Positions 18,348-29,894 are shown, counted from the stretch's first letter. The stretch is 64,000 bases of DNA from Micrococcus lylae NBRC 15355 (GCF_001570885.1 NZ_BCSN01000002.1:1-64000), one strand, 5' to 3'. Numbers and translations are program-made. Notes: generated by a model from the sequence alone, not told the origin.

Positions 18348-18968
18348 TCAGGCCTCCTCGGAGCCCTGGTCCACCACCGGCAGGGTGCCGGTGGCCGCAC
18401 GCACGGAGTAGACGGCCTGCAGCAGGCGCTCGGTGACGTCGTCCACCTGGCCGGTGCCGTCCACGCGGGTGACGATGCCGCGGTCCTGGTAGCTCTCGAT
18501 GACCGCCGCGGTCTCCTGGTGGTACAGGTCGAGACGGTGGGTGATGACGTCCTCGGTGTCGTCGGCGCGGCCCTCGATCTCAGCGCGCTTGAGCAGGCGA
18601 GCGACGAGCTCCTCGTCCGGGACGGTCAGCTCGACCACGACGGAGAGGGCGTGGCCCGAGTCCTTGAGCATGGAGTCCAGCGCCTCCACCTGCCCGGCGG
18701 TGCGCGGGTAGCCGTCCAGCAGGAAGCCGGAGGACGCGTCCGGCTGCGCGATGCGGTCGGCGACCATGCGGTTGGTCACCTCGTCCGGGACGAAGTCGCC
18801 GTTGTCGATGTACCGCTTGGCCTCCACGCCGAGCGGGGTCATCTCCTTCACGTTGTGGCGGAAGATGTCACCCGTGGAGATCGCCACGATCCCCAGCTTG
18901 TCGGCAATCCGGGCGGCCTGGGTGCCCTTGCCGGAGCCGGGAGGGCCCATGATCAGCATGCGAGTCAT
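18348..18968 (-). CDS. adk: Adenylate kinase
   Basis: It catalyses ATP + AMP to 2 ADP. It has 206 residues with P-loop MGPPGSGKGT, AMP-binding STGDIFRHN, GFLLDGYPRT and RADDTEDVI. The lid is short and carries no zinc-binding cysteines, as in other actinobacterial enzymes, while the C-terminus runs about 20 residues past the usual end. AGGAAC precedes the ATG. It lies between secY and map in the ancestral secY-adk-map order. Confidence 0.97.
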   Translation of the reverse strand: MTRMLIMGPPGSGKGTQAARIADKLGIVAISTGDIFRHNVKEMTPLGVEAKRYIDNGDFVPDEVTNRMVADRIAQPDASSGFLLDGYPRTAGQVEALDSMLKDSGHALSVVVELTVPDEELVARLLKRAEIEGRADDTEDVITHRLDLYHQETAAVIESYQDRGIVTRVDGTGQVDDVTERLLQAVYSVRAATGTLPVVDQGSEEA

Positions 18969-19016
18969 TTCTTGTTCCTCACTGTCGGGATCGGTGGAGG
19001 GGGTCGTGGGTCCGGT

Positions 19017-20324
<1,308 letters not shown>

Positions 20325-20408
20325 GCGTCCTCCTGTGTGCGGTCGGTGTGGTGGTCCCCGCCTCTCGACGCGACGGGCTGTGGCACCGCCCACGCGGACC
20401 ACCAGGGC

Positions 20409-20414
20409 AGTCTA
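20409..20414 (-). promoter_or_regulatory. Candidate -10 box for secY-adk-map
   Basis: TAGACT on the minus strand lies just downstream of the rplO terminator and 85 bases before the secY start. No -35 with proper spacing is seen, so the assignment is tentative. Confidence 0.35.
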
Positions 20415-20426
20415 CACGGCGATGCA

Positions 20427-20470
20427 AGAGGCCCCCGGCCCCCAGGCGGACCTGGGGATCGGGGGCCTCT
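20427..20470 (-). terminator. Terminator between rplO and secY
   Basis: AGAGGCCCCC and GGGGGCCTCT form a 10-bp outer stem, with an inner CCCAGG/CCTGGG stem and a short loop. It lies 16 bases beyond the rplO stop. Confidence 0.85.
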
Positions 20471-20485
20471 GTGCGACCGCGGGGG

Positions 20486-20938
20486 TCAGAGGGTCTCGGT
20501 GGACCCGCCCGCGGCAGCGATCTTCTCCACGGCCGAGGCGGAGAAGGCGTGGGCCTTCACCTGCACGGCGACGGAGATCTCACCGGAGCCGAGCACCTTG
20601 ACGGGCTGGTTCTTGCGGACCAGACCCTTCTCGACGAGGGCCTCGACCGAGACCTCGCCGCCCTCCGGGAAGGCGGTGTTCAGCTTGTCCAGGTTCACGA
20701 CCTGGTACTCGGTGCGGAACGGGTTCTTGAAGCCGCGCAGCTTCGGCAGACGCATCTGCAGCGGAAGCTGGCCGCCCTCGAAGCCCGGACGCACCTGGTA
20801 ACGGGCCTTGGTGCCCTTGGTGCCACGGCCGGCGGTCTTGCCCTTGGAGGCCTCACCGCGGCCCACGCGGGTCTTCGCGGTCTTGGCGCCCGGGGCCGGA
20901 CGCAGGTCGTGGATCCGGATGGCGTCGTTCTCAGCCAT
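20486..20938 (-). CDS. rplO: 50S ribosomal protein L15
   Basis: L15 binds 23S rRNA late in large-subunit assembly. It has 150 residues: [34 protein letters not shown] is split here into its motifs [10 protein letters not shown] and [17 protein letters not shown], then [16 protein letters not shown]. Its ATG overlaps the last eight bases of rpmD, and the GGAGGAGG within rpmD is its ribosome site. It is the last gene before the operon terminator. Confidence 0.98.
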   Translation of the reverse strand: MAENDAIRIHDLRPAPGAKTAKTRVGRGEASKGKTAGRGTKGTKARYQVRPGFEGGQLPLQMRLPKLRGFKNPFRTEYQVVNLDKLNTAFPEGGEVSVEALVEKGLVRKNQPVKVLGSGEISVAVQVKAHAFSASAVEKIAAAGGSTETL

Positions 20939-21155
20939 TGCTGACCTCCTCCACGGACACCAGGTGCGGCACGGTGTTCACCATGCCGACGGTCGCCGCG
21001 TCGGCCTTGCGGGTGACCTGGTGGCCGATCCGCTTCAGGCCCAGCGAGCGCAGGGTGTCGCGCTGGTTCTGCTTCACGCCCGAGACGCCGCGGGTCTGGG
21101 TGATGACCAGGGTGGCGTCCGAGGGCTGGATGTTCTTACGAGTGGGCTCAAACAT
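20931..21155 (-). CDS. rpmD: 50S ribosomal protein L30
   Basis: A 74-residue large-subunit protein. The conserved core starts at [22 protein letters not shown] and continues [24 protein letters not shown]. It has about 13 extra N-terminal residues ([13 protein letters not shown]) and a short C-terminal tail compared with the 60-residue type. It starts three bases after the rpsE stop and overlaps rplO by eight bases. Confidence 0.96.
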   Translation of the reverse strand: MFEPTRKNIQPSDATLVITQTRGVSGVKQNQRDTLRSLGLKRIGHQVTRKADAATVGMVNTVPHLVSVEEVSNG

Positions 21156-21158
21156 GGC

Positions 21159-21905
21159 TCAGGCACCTGCCTTCTCGGTGCTCTTCTGGGCGCGGTCGGC
21201 CTCCATGGTGCGCAGCATGGCGTGGGGGGCGATCTCGTCCAGGGCCTTGCCGCGGCGGGCGGCCACGGCCTGGGGCTCCTCGAGCTTCTTGAGGGCGTCC
21301 ACGGTGCCGCGAACGATGTTGATGACGTTCACGGAGCCCATGGACTTGGACAGCACGTCATGGATGCCGGCGCACTCCAGCACGGCGCGCACCGGGCCGC
21401 CGGCGATCACGCCGGTACCCGGGGAGGCCGGACGGAGCAGCACGACGCCGGCGGCGTCCTCACCCTGCACGAGGTGCGGGATGGTGGAGCCGACGCGCGG
21501 GACACGGAAGAACGACTTCTTGGCCTCCTCCACGCCCTTCTGGATCGCGGCGGGGACCTCCTTCGCCTTGCCGTAGCCCACACCGACCATGCCGTTGCCG
21601 TCGCCGACGACGACCAGGGCGGTGAAGCTGAAGCGACGGCCGCCCTTGACGACCTTCGCCACGCGGTTGATGGCGACGACGCGCTCGAGGAACGCGTCCT
21701 TGTCCTCGTCCTGGGCGCCACGACGGTTGCGGTCGTCGCGACGGCCGCCGCGGCGATCGTCACGGCCGCCGCGGCCGTTGTCACGACCACCACGACCGCC
21801 GGAACGCTCGGTGGACTGGCTGGCCGAGCCGGCAGCGGTCTCGGCGACAGCGGTCTCGGTGTTCTCGGTCACCTGGGTGTCCTTCTGGTTGTTGGTCTCG
21901 GTCAC
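21159..21905 (-). CDS. rpsE: 30S ribosomal protein S5 with Arg/Gly-rich N-terminal extension
   Basis: S5 helps form the mRNA entry channel and influences decoding accuracy. The conserved protein starts near residue 68 ([20 protein letters not shown]) and includes [18 protein letters not shown] and the loop [13 protein letters not shown]. Before it lie about 65 residues: a polar Thr/Glu part, then repeats of GGRGGRD and [10 protein letters not shown]. Such extensions occur in other high-G+C actinobacteria. It starts with GTG overlapping the rplR stop by four bases (GTGA). It has 248 residues against about 165 in E. coli. Confidence 0.96.
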   Translation of the reverse strand: MTETNNQKDTQVTENTETAVAETAAGSASQSTERSGGRGGRDNGRGGRDDRRGGRRDDRNRRGAQDEDKDAFLERVVAINRVAKVVKGGRRFSFTALVVVGDGNGMVGVGYGKAKEVPAAIQKGVEEAKKSFFRVPRVGSTIPHLVQGEDAAGVVLLRPASPGTGVIAGGPVRAVLECAGIHDVLSKSMGSVNVINIVRGTVDALKKLEEPQAVAARRGKALDEIAPHAMLRTMEADRAQKSTEKAGA

Positions 21906-22276
21906 AGCTGCAGCCCACCCTCTCGGGCACCGTCGGCGACGGCGGCCACACGGCCGTGGTACTTGTTGCCACCGCGGTCGAACACGACGGTCTCGATCCC
22001 CGCAGCCTTCGCACGCTCGGCGACGAGCTCGCCCACGCGCTTGGCCTTGGCGGTCTTGTCGCCCTCGAATGCACGCAGGTCCGCCTCCATGGTGGAGGCC
22101 GAGGCCAGAGTGCGGCTCTGGGTGTCGTCGACGACCTGCACGAACATGTGGCGTGCAGAGCGGTTCACGACCAGGCGCGGACGGGCGGTGGTGCCGGAGA
22201 TCCGCTTGCGGACACGGAGGTGGCGGCGGGTACGGGCGTTGAACTTGCCCTTGCCCTTCACCTTCAGAGTAGACAT
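21902..22276 (-). CDS. rplR: 50S ribosomal protein L18
   Basis: L18 binds 5S rRNA with L5 and L25. It has 124 residues from ATG 22276 ([22 protein letters not shown]); GTG 22279, one codon earlier, is also in frame. It carries [23 protein letters not shown] and the C-terminal [32 protein letters not shown], whose parts [14 protein letters not shown] are diagnostic. The ATG shares a base with the rplF stop (TGATG). Confidence 0.97.
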   Translation of the reverse strand: MSTLKVKGKGKFNARTRRHLRVRKRISGTTARPRLVVNRSARHMFVQVVDDTQSRTLASASTMEADLRAFEGDKTAKAKRVGELVAERAKAAGIETVVFDRGGNKYHGRVAAVADGAREGGLQL

Positions 22277-22809
22277 CACTTACCTGCCTTTCCGGCCTTG
22301 CGGCGGATCTGCTCGCCCGCGTAGCGGACGCCCTTGCCCTTGTACGGGTCCGGGCGGCGCAGCTTGCGGATGTTGGCGGCGGTCTCGCCGACCTTCTGCT
22401 TGTCGATACCGGAGACGGTGACCTTGTTGCCCTCGACGGCGAAGGAGATGCCCTCCGGGCACTTCACCGGAACCGGGTGGGAGTAGCCCAGGGCGAACTC
22501 CAGGTCCTGGCCCTTGGCCAGCACGCGGTAGCCGGTGCCGATGACCTCGAGCTGCTTGGAGAAGCCCTCCGTCACGCCCAGGATCATGTTGTTGATCAGG
22601 GTGCGGGACAGGCCGTGCAGGGAACGGGACTCACGCTCGTCGTCCGGACGGGCCACGGTGACCTGTCCGTCCTCGAGGGTGGCCGTGATCGGGGAGGGCA
22701 GGGTGTGCTCCAGCTGGCCCTTCGGGCCCTTCACGGTGACGCGGGCGCCGTCGATGGTCACATCGACGCCGCTGGGAACGGTGATCGGCAGACGTCCGAT
22801 TCGCGACAT
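22276..22809 (-). CDS. rplF: 50S ribosomal protein L6
   Basis: L6 sits near the factor-binding site of the large subunit. It has 177 residues: [41 protein letters not shown], and the C-terminal signature [20 protein letters not shown]. The ATG is 30 bases after the rpsH stop. Confidence 0.98.
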   Translation of the reverse strand: MSRIGRLPITVPSGVDVTIDGARVTVKGPKGQLEHTLPSPITATLEDGQVTVARPDDERESRSLHGLSRTLINNMILGVTEGFSKQLEVIGTGYRVLAKGQDLEFALGYSHPVPVKCPEGISFAVEGNKVTVSGIDKQKVGETAANIRKLRRPDPYKGKGVRYAGEQIRRKAGKAGK

Positions 22810-22839
22810 GTCAATACAGCCTTTCTTCGGTCTCGTCCG

Positions 22840-23238
22840 TCACCAGACGTAGGCGACGACTTCGCCGCCGACGCCCTTCTTGGCGGCCTGCCGGTCGGTC
22901 AGCAGACCGGAGGAGGTGGACAGGATGGCGATGCCCAGACCACCCAGCACGTGCGGGAGGTTGGTGGACTTCGCGTACACGCGCAGACCCGGCTTGGAGA
23001 TGCGGCGCAGGCCGGCGATGGCACGCTCGCGCTGCGGTCCGAACTTCAGGTCGATGATCAGCTTCTTGCCGACCTCGGCCTCCTCCTCGCGCCAGTCGGC
23101 GATGTAGCCCTCGGCCTTGAGGATGTCGGCCACGCGGGTCTTCAGCTTGGACGACGGCATGGACACGGTGTCGTGGTAGGCCGAGTTCGCATTGCGCAGA
23201 CGCGTCAGCATGTCTGCGACGGGATCGGTCATGGTCAT
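22840..23238 (-). CDS. rpsH: 30S ribosomal protein S8
   Basis: S8 is a primary 16S rRNA-binding protein and, in E. coli, the translational repressor of the spc operon. It has 132 residues: [71 protein letters not shown] second Met two codons in is an alternative start. The gap to rplE is 73 bases and contains no rpsN (S14), which lies here in most bacteria. Confidence 0.98.
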   Translation of the reverse strand: MTMTDPVADMLTRLRNANSAYHDTVSMPSSKLKTRVADILKAEGYIADWREEEAEVGKKLIIDLKFGPQRERAIAGLRRISKPGLRVYAKSTNLPHVLGGLGIAILSTSSGLLTDRQAAKKGVGGEVVAYVW

Positions 23239-23311
23239 GTGGGCTTCACGCCCTTTCTCGCCGCGGTTTCCCGCTCCGGTTCACCGGCACGGGACCTGTG
23301 GCGTAGAGGTC

Positions 23312-23887
23312 TTACTTTTCGGTCTTGAACGGGAAGCCCAGCGCCTTCAGCAGCGCGCGGCCCTCGTCGTCGTTCTTGGCAGAGGTCACCACGGTGATGT
23401 CCATGCCGCGCACGCGGTCGATCTTGTCCTGATCGATCTCGTGGAACACGGTCTGCTCGGACAGGCCGAAGGTGTAGTTGCCGTTGCCGTCGAACTGGCG
23501 GTCGGACAGACCCCGGAAGTCACGGATGCGCGGGAGCGCGAAGGTGACGAGGCGGTCCAGGAACTCCCACATGCGGTCGCCACGGAGGGTGGCGTGCGTG
23601 CCGATCGGCATGCCCTCACGCAGCTTGAACTGCGCGATGGACTTGCGGGCCTTGGTGATCATCGGCTTCTGACCGGTGATCAGGGTCAGGTCGGCCACGG
23701 CGCCGTCGATGATCTTCGAGTCCTTGGCGGCCTCGCCGACACCCATGTTGACGACGACCTTGACGACGCCCGGCACCTGCATGACGTTGCCGTAGGAGAA
23801 CTCCTCCTGCAGGGCGGCGCGGATCTGATCGCGGTACTTGGTCTTCAGACGCGGGGTGACCTTGGTGGTCTGCTGAACCTCGGTCAT
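23312..23887 (-). CDS. rplE: 50S ribosomal protein L5
   Basis: L5 binds 5S rRNA and contacts P-site tRNA in the central protuberance. It has 191 residues from ATG 23887 ([20 protein letters not shown]), with [41 protein letters not shown] and [20 protein letters not shown]. The ATG overlaps the rplX stop (TGATG); a GTG one codon earlier is also possible. GGAAGGAG lies upstream. Confidence 0.98.
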   Translation of the reverse strand: MTEVQQTTKVTPRLKTKYRDQIRAALQEEFSYGNVMQVPGVVKVVVNMGVGEAAKDSKIIDGAVADLTLITGQKPMITKARKSIAQFKLREGMPIGTHATLRGDRMWEFLDRLVTFALPRIRDFRGLSDRQFDGNGNYTFGLSEQTVFHEIDQDKIDRVRGMDITVVTSAKNDDEGRALLKALGFPFKTEK

Positions 23888-24228
23888 CACAGCTCCTTCC
23901 CCGAGGCCTTGGCGAAGCGGACCTTCACGGTCGTGCTCACGCCGTCCTTCTCGACGGTCTCGAAGCGGTAGCCCACGCGGGTCGGCTTCTTGGTCTCCGG
24001 GTCCACCACGGCCACGTTCGAGATGTGGATCGGGGCCTCGACGACCTGCAGGCCGCCCTCGGTGGAGCCGTTGTTGTTCTGGCCGGCACGCAGGTGCTTG
24101 GTCACGCGGTTGACGCCCTCGACCAGCACGCGGTCGGTGGACGGGAACACGCGCAGGACCTTGCCCTGCATGCCCTTGTCCTTGCCGGCGATGACCTGGA
24201 CCAGGTCATCCTTCTTGATCTTCGCCAT
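23887..24228 (-). CDS. rplX: 50S ribosomal protein L24
   Basis: An assembly-initiator protein of the large subunit with a KOW motif. It has 113 residues: [25 protein letters not shown] holds the KOW core [11 protein letters not shown], then [17 protein letters not shown] and [14 protein letters not shown]. It starts three bases after the rplN stop. Confidence 0.98.
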   Translation of the reverse strand: MAKIKKDDLVQVIAGKDKGMQGKVLRVFPSTDRVLVEGVNRVTKHLRAGQNNNGSTEGGLQVVEAPIHISNVAVVDPETKKPTRVGYRFETVEKDGVSTTVKVRFAKASGKEL

Positions 24229-24231
24229 GGG

Positions 24232-24600
24232 TCAGATCACCTCCGGAGCGAGCGACACGATCTTCATGAAGCGCTTGTCGCGCAGCTCACGGCCCACGGG
24301 GCCGAAGATACGAGTGCCGCGCGGCTCGTTCTCGTTCTTGAGGATGACGGCCGCGTTCTCGTCGAAGCGGATGTACGAGCCGTCCGGACGGCGAGACTGC
24401 TTGCGAGCCCGCACGACCACAGCCTTGACGACATCGCCCTTCTTGACGTTGCCGCCGGGGATGGCGTCCTTCACGGTGGCGACGATGGTGTCGCCGATGC
24501 CTGCGTAGCGGCGTCCCGAGCCACCGAGAACACGGATGGTCAGGATCTCCTTCGCACCGGTGTTGTCGGCGACCTTCAGCCGCGACTCCTGCTGAATCAC
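24232..24600 (-). CDS. rplN: 50S ribosomal protein L14
   Basis: L14 contacts the small subunit and the recycling and silencing factors. It has 122 residues: [79 protein letters not shown] by pieces. It is the first gene of the spc operon and is preceded by a leader of about 255 bases from a recognisable promoter. Confidence 0.98.
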   Translation of the reverse strand: MIQQESRLKVADNTGAKEILTIRVLGGSGRRYAGIGDTIVATVKDAIPGGNVKKGDVVKAVVVRARKQSRRPDGSYIRFDENAAVILKNENEPRGTRIFGPVGRELRDKRFMKIVSLAPEVI

Positions 24601-24861
24601 TTATCTCTCCTAGCGTCGCGCCGGTTCTCACCCCCGGTGGGTGAGCCTTGCGGAACGGTCAAGCGGTGATCCCGGCGTGCTTACCCCTGCCCCTCTCGCG
24701 TTCGGGCCCACACCTCTCCCCCACCGCATCTTCAGACAGCGGCGCGGTTCGGGGCAGGCTGCGGAACGCAGGGCAAGGCCGAGGCGGTTCCGGGATCGGC
24801 GTGCGACTCCCTCGGCACGCAGGATGGATGGTCCTGCCAACAAAGGGCGCACGAACATAGA
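24601..24861 (-). other. spc operon leader
   Basis: About 255 transcribed bases lie between the predicted start near 24855 and rplN. No gene is supported; it starts relatively A+T-rich (GTTCGTGCGCCCTTTG on the RNA strand) and becomes G+C-rich. I did not find a convincing match to a known leader motif. Confidence 0.5.
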
Positions 24862-24890
24862 AGTCTACAGCAAAGGCCCGCCCCTGCCAA
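24862..24890 (-). promoter_or_regulatory. Promoter of the spc operon, overlapping the upstream terminator
   Basis: On the minus strand TTGGCA (-35, one mismatch to TTGACA) and TAGACT (-10) are exactly 17 bases apart. The -35 and spacer lie inside the hairpin that ends the S10 operon. Confidence 0.8.
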
Positions 24891-24908
24891 CGGCAGCGGA
24901 CGGGCCTT
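24873..24908 (-). terminator. Terminator of the S10 operon
   Basis: On the minus strand AAGGCCCG pairs with CGGGCCTT, with an inner GCTGCC/GGCAG pairing, followed by TTGCTG. It lies 29 bases after the rpsQ stop and overlaps the spc promoter. Confidence 0.8.
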
Positions 24909-24937
24909 CGCCTGTCATTCGGCTCACGCCGAACGCG

Positions 24938-25219
24938 TCACTTGGCGCGCTCGACGATCTCCGCGAGACGGAAATGCTTCGACGCCGACAGCGGTCGGGT
25001 CTCAGCGAGGCGAACGCGGTCGCCGACACCGGCGGCGTTCTCCTCATCGTGCGCCTTCACACGCTTGGTGGTGCGCATGACCTTGCCGTACAGCGCGTGC
25101 TTCTTGCGGTCCTCGACCTCGACCACGATGGTCTTGTCCATCTTGTCCGAGACGACGATGCCGCGGACGGACTTGCGGTAGCCGCGCTCCTCGGAGGCGG
25201 CGGCGGTCTGCTCGCTCAC
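24938..25219 (-). CDS. rpsQ: 30S ribosomal protein S17
   Basis: A primary 16S rRNA binder of 93 residues with OB fold. [27 protein letters not shown] is the start of the conserved part ([14 protein letters not shown]), with [17 protein letters not shown] and [13 protein letters not shown]. The GTG start overlaps the rpmC stop by four bases (GTGA). It is the last gene of the S10 operon. Confidence 0.97.
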   Translation of the reverse strand: MSEQTAAASEERGYRKSVRGIVVSDKMDKTIVVEVEDRKKHALYGKVMRTTKRVKAHDEENAAGVGDRVRLAETRPLSASKHFRLAEIVERAK

Positions 25220-25488
25220 TTGGCAGCCTCCTCGTTCTTCTCGTCAGCCTTGCCCGGCGCGACGACGTCCTCGCGGATGCCGAGCTCGCGCTCACGCAGG
25301 ATGGTGTAGATGCGGGCGATGTCACGCTTGACGGCCTTCAGTCGGCTGGAGTTGTCCAGCTGACCGGTGGCGGCCTGGAAGCGCAGGTTGAACAGCTCCT
25401 CCTTGGAGGACTTCAGGGCCTCCTGGAGACGGCCGTTGTCCATGCCGTCCAGGGACTCGACGTTCAGATCCTTGGTTCCGATGGCCAT
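25216..25488 (-). CDS. rpmC: 50S ribosomal protein L29
   Basis: L29 lies at the tunnel exit where trigger factor and SRP dock. It has 90 residues from ATG 25488; the helical core runs [57 protein letters not shown], and a charged tail of about 22 residues follows. A GTG at 25503 is in frame and overlaps rplP, but the ATG gives the family start. It lies four bases after the rplP stop. Confidence 0.96.
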   Translation of the reverse strand: MAIGTKDLNVESLDGMDNGRLQEALKSSKEELFNLRFQAATGQLDNSSRLKAVKRDIARIYTILRERELGIREDVVAPGKADEKNEEAAK

Positions 25489-25492
25489 GGGA

Positions 25493-25909
25493 TCACTCAC
25501 CACCCTCTCGACGGATGATTCGGGCCTTCAGCGGCAGCTTGTGGATCGCGAGGCGCAGCGCCTCACGGGCGACGTCCTCGGACACACCGGACAGCTCGAA
25601 CAGCACGCGGCCCGGCTTCACGTTGGCCACCCACCACTCGGGCGAGCCCTTGCCGGAGCCCATACGGGTCTCGGCGGGCTTCTTGGTCAGCGGACGGTCC
25701 GGGTAGATGTTGATCCACACCTTGCCGCCACGCTTGATGTAACGGGTCATGGCGATACGCGCGGCCTCGATCTGACGGTTCGTCACATAGGCCGGCGTGA
25801 GCGCCTGGATGCCCCACTCACCGAAGGTCACGGCGGTGCCGCCCTTGGCGGTGCCGGTGCGCTTGGGGTGGTGCTGCTTGCGGTGCTTGACGCGACGGGG
25901 AATCAGCAT
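25493..25909 (-). CDS. rplP: 50S ribosomal protein L16
   Basis: L16 supports the A site and is needed for peptidyl transfer. It has 138 residues: [71 protein letters not shown]. The ATG shares a base with the rpsC stop (TGATG). Confidence 0.98.
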   Translation of the reverse strand: MLIPRRVKHRKQHHPKRTGTAKGGTAVTFGEWGIQALTPAYVTNRQIEAARIAMTRYIKRGGKVWINIYPDRPLTKKPAETRMGSGKGSPEWWVANVKPGRVLFELSGVSEDVAREALRLAIHKLPLKARIIRREGGE

Positions 25910-26706
25910 CAGGCGTTTCCTCCTTCAGCGGGAGCGGCGGCCGGCGCGGTGTTCTCGCGGCGCGGAGCACGCTCAGCACGATCGTTGCGACGGCGACGCT
26001 CGCCACCGCGACGGTCGCCGCGGCCACGGCCGGACGGCTGAGCGGCCTCCTTGGCGGCCAGCTCCTTCGCGGTGAGATCGCCCTTGTAGATCCAGACCTT
26101 CACGCCGATGCGACCGAAGGTGGTCCGGGCCTCGAACTTGCCGTAGTCCACGTTCGCCCGGAGGGTGTGCAGCGGCACGCGGCCCTCGCGGTAGAACTCG
26201 GAACGGCTCATCTCGGCGCCGCCGAGGCGGCCGGAGCACTGGATCTTGATGCCCTTGGCGCCGGCACGCATGGCCGACTGGATGGCCTTCTTCATCGCGC
26301 GGCGGAAGGCCACGCGGGAAGACAGCTGCTCCGCCACGCCCTGGGCGACCAGCTGGGCATCGGTCTCGGGGTTCTTGACCTCGAGGATGTTCAGCTGGAT
26401 CTGCTTGCCGGTGAGCTTCTCGAGCTCCCCGCGGATGCGGTCGGCCTCAGCGCCGCGACGACCGATCACGATGCCCGGACGAGCGGTGTGGATGTCCACC
26501 CGCACGCGGTCACGGGTGCGCTCGATCTCCACCTTGGAGATGCCGGCGCGCTCCATGCCGTTGGTCATCAGCTCGCGGATCTTGACGTCCTCCTTGAGGA
26601 AGTCCTTGTAGCGCTGACCGTCCTTGTGGGAGTCAGCGAACCAGTGCGAGACGTGGTCGGTGGTGACGCCGAGACGGAAACCGTTCGGGTTGATCTTGTT
26701 GCCCAT
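25909..26706 (-). CDS. rpsC: 30S ribosomal protein S3 with basic C-terminal extension
   Basis: S3 guards the mRNA entry channel with S4 and S5 and has helicase-like activity there. The conserved part (about 1-212) has [18 protein letters not shown], the KH domain with [17 protein letters not shown], and [20 protein letters not shown]. The last 45 residues are Arg/Gly-rich ([18 protein letters not shown]) and end in Ala/Pro, paralleling the extension of S5. It starts four bases after rplV. Confidence 0.97.
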   Translation of the reverse strand: MGNKINPNGFRLGVTTDHVSHWFADSHKDGQRYKDFLKEDVKIRELMTNGMERAGISKVEIERTRDRVRVDIHTARPGIVIGRRGAEADRIRGELEKLTGKQIQLNILEVKNPETDAQLVAQGVAEQLSSRVAFRRAMKKAIQSAMRAGAKGIKIQCSGRLGGAEMSRSEFYREGRVPLHTLRANVDYGKFEARTTFGRIGVKVWIYKGDLTAKELAAKEAAQPSGRGRGDRRGGERRRRNDRAERAPRRENTAPAAAPAEGGNA

Positions 26707-26710
26707 TTAC

Positions 26711-27076
26711 TCAGTTCCCACCCTTCTCGTCCTTGGTGGCGACCACCACGGTCACGTGGCTGGTGCGCTTGTCGATGCGGTAGGCGCGGCCCTGGGCACG
26801 CGGCTGGAACCGCTTCATGGTCGGGCCCTCGTCCACGTAGGCCTCGCTGATGTACAGCGAGTCCTCGTCGAACGCGAGGCCCTCACGGTCGGCCTTCACA
26901 CGGGCGTTGGCCACGGCGGAGGCGACGATCTTGTAGACCGGCTCCGAAGCGCCCTGACGGGCGAACTTCAGGATGGCCAGGGCCTCCACGGTGTCCTTGC
27001 CACGGACCAGGTCGACGACGCGCCGGGCCTTCATCGGCGTCACGCGCAGGTGGCGCGCCATTGCCTTGGCTTCCAT
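26711..27076 (-). CDS. rplV: 50S ribosomal protein L22
   Basis: L22 lines the peptide tunnel at its constriction. It has 121 residues: [63 protein letters not shown] by pieces. The ATG at 27076 follows AGAGAGAAG; the 13 codons open upstream are not conserved. The tunnel hairpin has the ordinary sequence with no macrolide-type change evident. Confidence 0.97.
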   Translation of the reverse strand: MEAKAMARHLRVTPMKARRVVDLVRGKDTVEALAILKFARQGASEPVYKIVASAVANARVKADREGLAFDEDSLYISEAYVDEGPTMKRFQPRAQGRAYRIDKRTSHVTVVVATKDEKGGN

Positions 27077-27127
27077 TGCTTCTCTCTTTCGAATCTCTCG
27101 AAGGTCAAGCTCCACGAACCGTCAGGC

Positions 27128-27409
27128 TCAGCGGCGCTTGCCCTTCTTGTCGTCCTTCACGTGACCGCGGAACGTCCGCGTGGGGGCGAACTCTCCGAGC
27201 TTGTGGCCCACCATGGACTCGGTGACGAACACCGGGATGTGCTTGCGGCCGTCGTGCACCGCGATGGTGTGGCCGAGCATGTCCGGGATGATCATCGACC
27301 GGCGAGACCAGGTCTTGATGACGTTCTTGGTGCCCTTCTCGTTCTCCGCCAGAACCTTCAGGTAGAGGTGCTGATCGACGAAGGGGCCCTTCTTCAGGCT
27401 GCGAGGCAT
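27128..27409 (-). CDS. rpsS: 30S ribosomal protein S19
   Basis: S19 pairs with S13 in the head of the small subunit. It has 93 residues: [81 protein letters not shown] by pieces. It lies 51 bases upstream of the rplV start and 15 bases after rplB. Confidence 0.98.
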   Translation of the reverse strand: MPRSLKKGPFVDQHLYLKVLAENEKGTKNVIKTWSRRSMIIPDMLGHTIAVHDGRKHIPVFVTESMVGHKLGEFAPTRTFRGHVKDDKKGKRR

Positions 27410-27424
27410 GTCTTCTCAGCTCCC

Positions 27425-28264
27425 TTATCGCTTGTTCTTGCCGGAACGGCGACGACGCACGATGTACTTGTCGCTTTCCTTGTTGGGACGGCGGGTGCGG
27501 CCCTCGGGCTTGCCGTTCGGGTTGACCGGGTGACGGCCGCCGGAGGTCTTGCCCTCGCCACCGCCGTGCGGGTGGTCGACCGGGTTCATCACGACACCGC
27601 GGACGGTCGGGCGAACGCCCTTCCAGCGCATGCGGCCGGCCTTGCCCCAGTTGATGTTGGACTGCTCGGCGTTGCCCACCTCGCCGACGGTGGCGCGGCA
27701 GCGCACGTCGACGTTGCGGATCTCACCGGAGGGCAGGCGCAGCTGGGCGTACTTGCCCTCACGGGCGACCAGCTGGATCGCGGCGCCGGCCGAGCGGGCC
27801 AGCTTCGCGCCGCCGCCCGGACGCAGCTCCACGGCGTGGATCATGGTGCCCAGCGGGATGTTGCGCAGCGGGAGGTTGTTGCCCGCCTTGATGTCGGCGT
27901 TCGGGCCGGCCTCGACCACGGCGCCCTGACGCAGGTTGGCCGGGGCCAGGATGTAGCGCTTGGTGCCGTCGGCGTAGTGCAGCAGCGCGATGCGCGCGGT
28001 GCGGTTCGGGTCGTACTCGATGTGAGCGACCTTCGCCGGCACACCGTCCTTGTCGTGACGACGGAAGTCGATCAGACGGTACTGCCGCTTGTGGCCACCG
28101 CCCTTGTGACGGGTGGTGATGCGGCCGGTGTTGTTGCGTCCACCGGTCTTATGCAGCGGACGGAGAAGGGACTTCTCCGGCGTGGACCGGGTGATCTCTG
28201 CGAAGTCGGCCACCGACGAGCCACGCTGGCCCGGGGTGGTCGGCTTGTACTTACGGATAGCCAT
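27425..28264 (-). CDS. rplB: 50S ribosomal protein L2
   Basis: L2 binds the peptidyl transferase region and is among the most conserved ribosomal proteins. It has 279 residues: [39 protein letters not shown], and the signature [19 protein letters not shown] containing the functionally important His. It ends [10 protein letters not shown]. It lies 36 bases after rplW. Confidence 0.98.
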   Translation of the reverse strand: MAIRKYKPTTPGQRGSSVADFAEITRSTPEKSLLRPLHKTGGRNNTGRITTRHKGGGHKRQYRLIDFRRHDKDGVPAKVAHIEYDPNRTARIALLHYADGTKRYILAPANLRQGAVVEAGPNADIKAGNNLPLRNIPLGTMIHAVELRPGGGAKLARSAGAAIQLVAREGKYAQLRLPSGEIRNVDVRCRATVGEVGNAEQSNINWGKAGRMRWKGVRPTVRGVVMNPVDHPHGGGEGKTSGGRHPVNPNGKPEGRTRRPNKESDKYIVRRRRSGKNKR

Positions 28265-28300
28265 GTACCTGTTCCTCGATTAAGTGGTCTCCGCAACGCC

Positions 28301-28609
28301 TCAGGAGGCGAGCGGACCTCCGAAGATGTCGATCGTTCCGTCCTTCAGCGTGACGATGGCACGCTTGGTGGACTTGCGCTGGCCCCAGCCGAAGCGGGTC
28401 CGACGGCGCTTGCCCGGACGGTTCAGGGTGTTCACCGAGGCGACGGACACGTCGAAGATGCGCTCGACGGCCTGCTTGATCTCGGTCTTGTTGGAGCGCG
28501 GGTCCACGAGGAAGGTGTACTTGCCCTCGTCGATCAGACCGTAGCTCTTCTCCGACACGACGGGAGCGATGATCACGTCGCGGGGATCCTTGTTGATGGA
28601 GCCGCTCAC
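28301..28609 (-). CDS. rplW: 50S ribosomal protein L23
   Basis: L23 is the main docking site for trigger factor and SRP at the tunnel exit. It has 102 residues: [60 protein letters not shown]. Its GTG start overlaps the rplD stop by four bases (GTGA). Confidence 0.98.
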   Translation of the reverse strand: MSGSINKDPRDVIIAPVVSEKSYGLIDEGKYTFLVDPRSNKTEIKQAVERIFDVSVASVNTLNRPGKRRRTRFGWGQRKSTKRAIVTLKDGTIDIFGGPLAS

Positions 28610-29238
28610 TGGGCATCCTCCTTCTTGGCACCGGTGGCGCGCGCCACGAACGCCTCGTAGGCGGCCTGCGTGAACACGACGTCGTCGGAGACGAGCACGT
28701 CGTAGGTGTTCAGCTGGTCGGCGTACAGGGTGTGCACGGCGGGCAGGTTGCGGACGGACAGGGCGGCGACGTCGTCGGCGCGGTCGATGACGACCAGCAT
28801 GTTCTTGCGGCCGGTGTTCAGCGACTCCAGGCCGGCCTTCGCCGCCTTGGTGGACGGGGTCTCGCCGGTGACGAGGGCCTCGATCACATGGATGCGACCG
28901 TGGCGGGCCCGGTCGGACAGGGCGCCGCGCAGAGCGGCGGCCTTCATCTTCTTCGGAGTCCGCTGCGAGTAGTCACGCGGGGTCGGGCCGTGGACGATGC
29001 CACCGCCGGTCATGTGCGGAGCGCGGATGGAGCCCTGGCGTGCACGGCCGGTGCCCTTCTGCTTGAACGGCTTGCGACCGGCGCCCGACACCTCACCGCG
29101 GTCCTTCGCCTTGTGGGTGCCCTGGCGGGCGGCGGCGAGCTGGGCCACGACGACCTGGTGCATCAGCGGGACGTTCGCCTGCACGTCGAAGATCTCGGCG
29201 GGCAGGTCGACCTTGACGGTCTTCACAGAGTTGGCCAT
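28606..29238 (-). CDS. rplD: 50S ribosomal protein L4
   Basis: L4 lines the peptide tunnel and, in E. coli, represses its own S10 operon at transcription and translation. It has 210 residues: [20 protein letters not shown], the tunnel loop [20 protein letters not shown], and [19 protein letters not shown]. It follows rplC by five bases. Confidence 0.98.
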   Translation of the reverse strand: MANSVKTVKVDLPAEIFDVQANVPLMHQVVVAQLAAARQGTHKAKDRGEVSGAGRKPFKQKGTGRARQGSIRAPHMTGGGIVHGPTPRDYSQRTPKKMKAAALRGALSDRARHGRIHVIEALVTGETPSTKAAKAGLESLNTGRKNMLVVIDRADDVAALSVRNLPAVHTLYADQLNTYDVLVSDDVVFTQAAYEAFVARATGAKKEDAQ

Positions 29239-29243
29239 GGGTC

Positions 29244-29894
29244 TCAGGCTCCCTTCGCGGCGCTGCGCACGAGCACGACCTGGCCCTTGGGGCCGGGGAC
29301 AGCGCCCTTGATCAGCAGCAGGTTGTTGTCCACGTCGATGCCGTGGAGCGTGAGGTTGTGGGTGGTCTGGCGGACAGCGCCCAGGCGGCCCGGCATGCGC
29401 ATGCCCTTGAAGACACGGCCCGGAGTGGCGGCGCCGCCGACGGAGCCCGGCTTGCGGTGGTTCTTGTGCTGACCGTGGGAGGCGCCCACACCGGCGAAGC
29501 CGTGGCGCTTCATGGCGCCGGCGAAGCCCTTGCCCTTGGTGGTGCCCACGACGTCCACCTTCTGGCCGGCCTCGAAGACCTCGACGGACAGGTCCTGGCC
29601 GAGCTCGTACTCGGCGGCGTCGGCGGTGCGCAGCTCCACCAGGTGGCGGCGCGGAGTCACGCCTGCCTTCTCGAAGTGACCGGCCAGCGGCTTGGTCACG
29701 CGGCGGGGGTCGATCTGGCCGTAGGCGATCTGGACGGCGGTGTAGCCGTCGGTCTCCTCGTTGCGCAGCTGGGTGACCACGTTGGACTCGGACTGGACCA
29801 CGGTGACGGGGATGAGCTTGCCGTTCTCGTCCCAGACCTGGGTCATGCCGAGCTTCGTGCCCAGCAGGCCCTTGACGTTACGGGTGTTGGTCAT
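29244..29894 (-). CDS. rplC: 50S ribosomal protein L3
   Basis: L3 initiates large-subunit assembly and reaches the peptidyl transferase centre. It has 216 residues: [20 protein letters not shown], the loop [20 protein letters not shown], and [20 protein letters not shown], which contains the Gln-bearing tip. It follows rpsJ by 20 bases. Confidence 0.98.
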   Translation of the reverse strand: MTNTRNVKGLLGTKLGMTQVWDENGKLIPVTVVQSESNVVTQLRNEETDGYTAVQIAYGQIDPRRVTKPLAGHFEKAGVTPRRHLVELRTADAAEYELGQDLSVEVFEAGQKVDVVGTTKGKGFAGAMKRHGFAGVGASHGQHKNHRKPGSVGGAATPGRVFKGMRMPGRLGAVRQTTHNLTLHGIDVDNNLLLIKGAVPGPKGQVVLVRSAAKGA

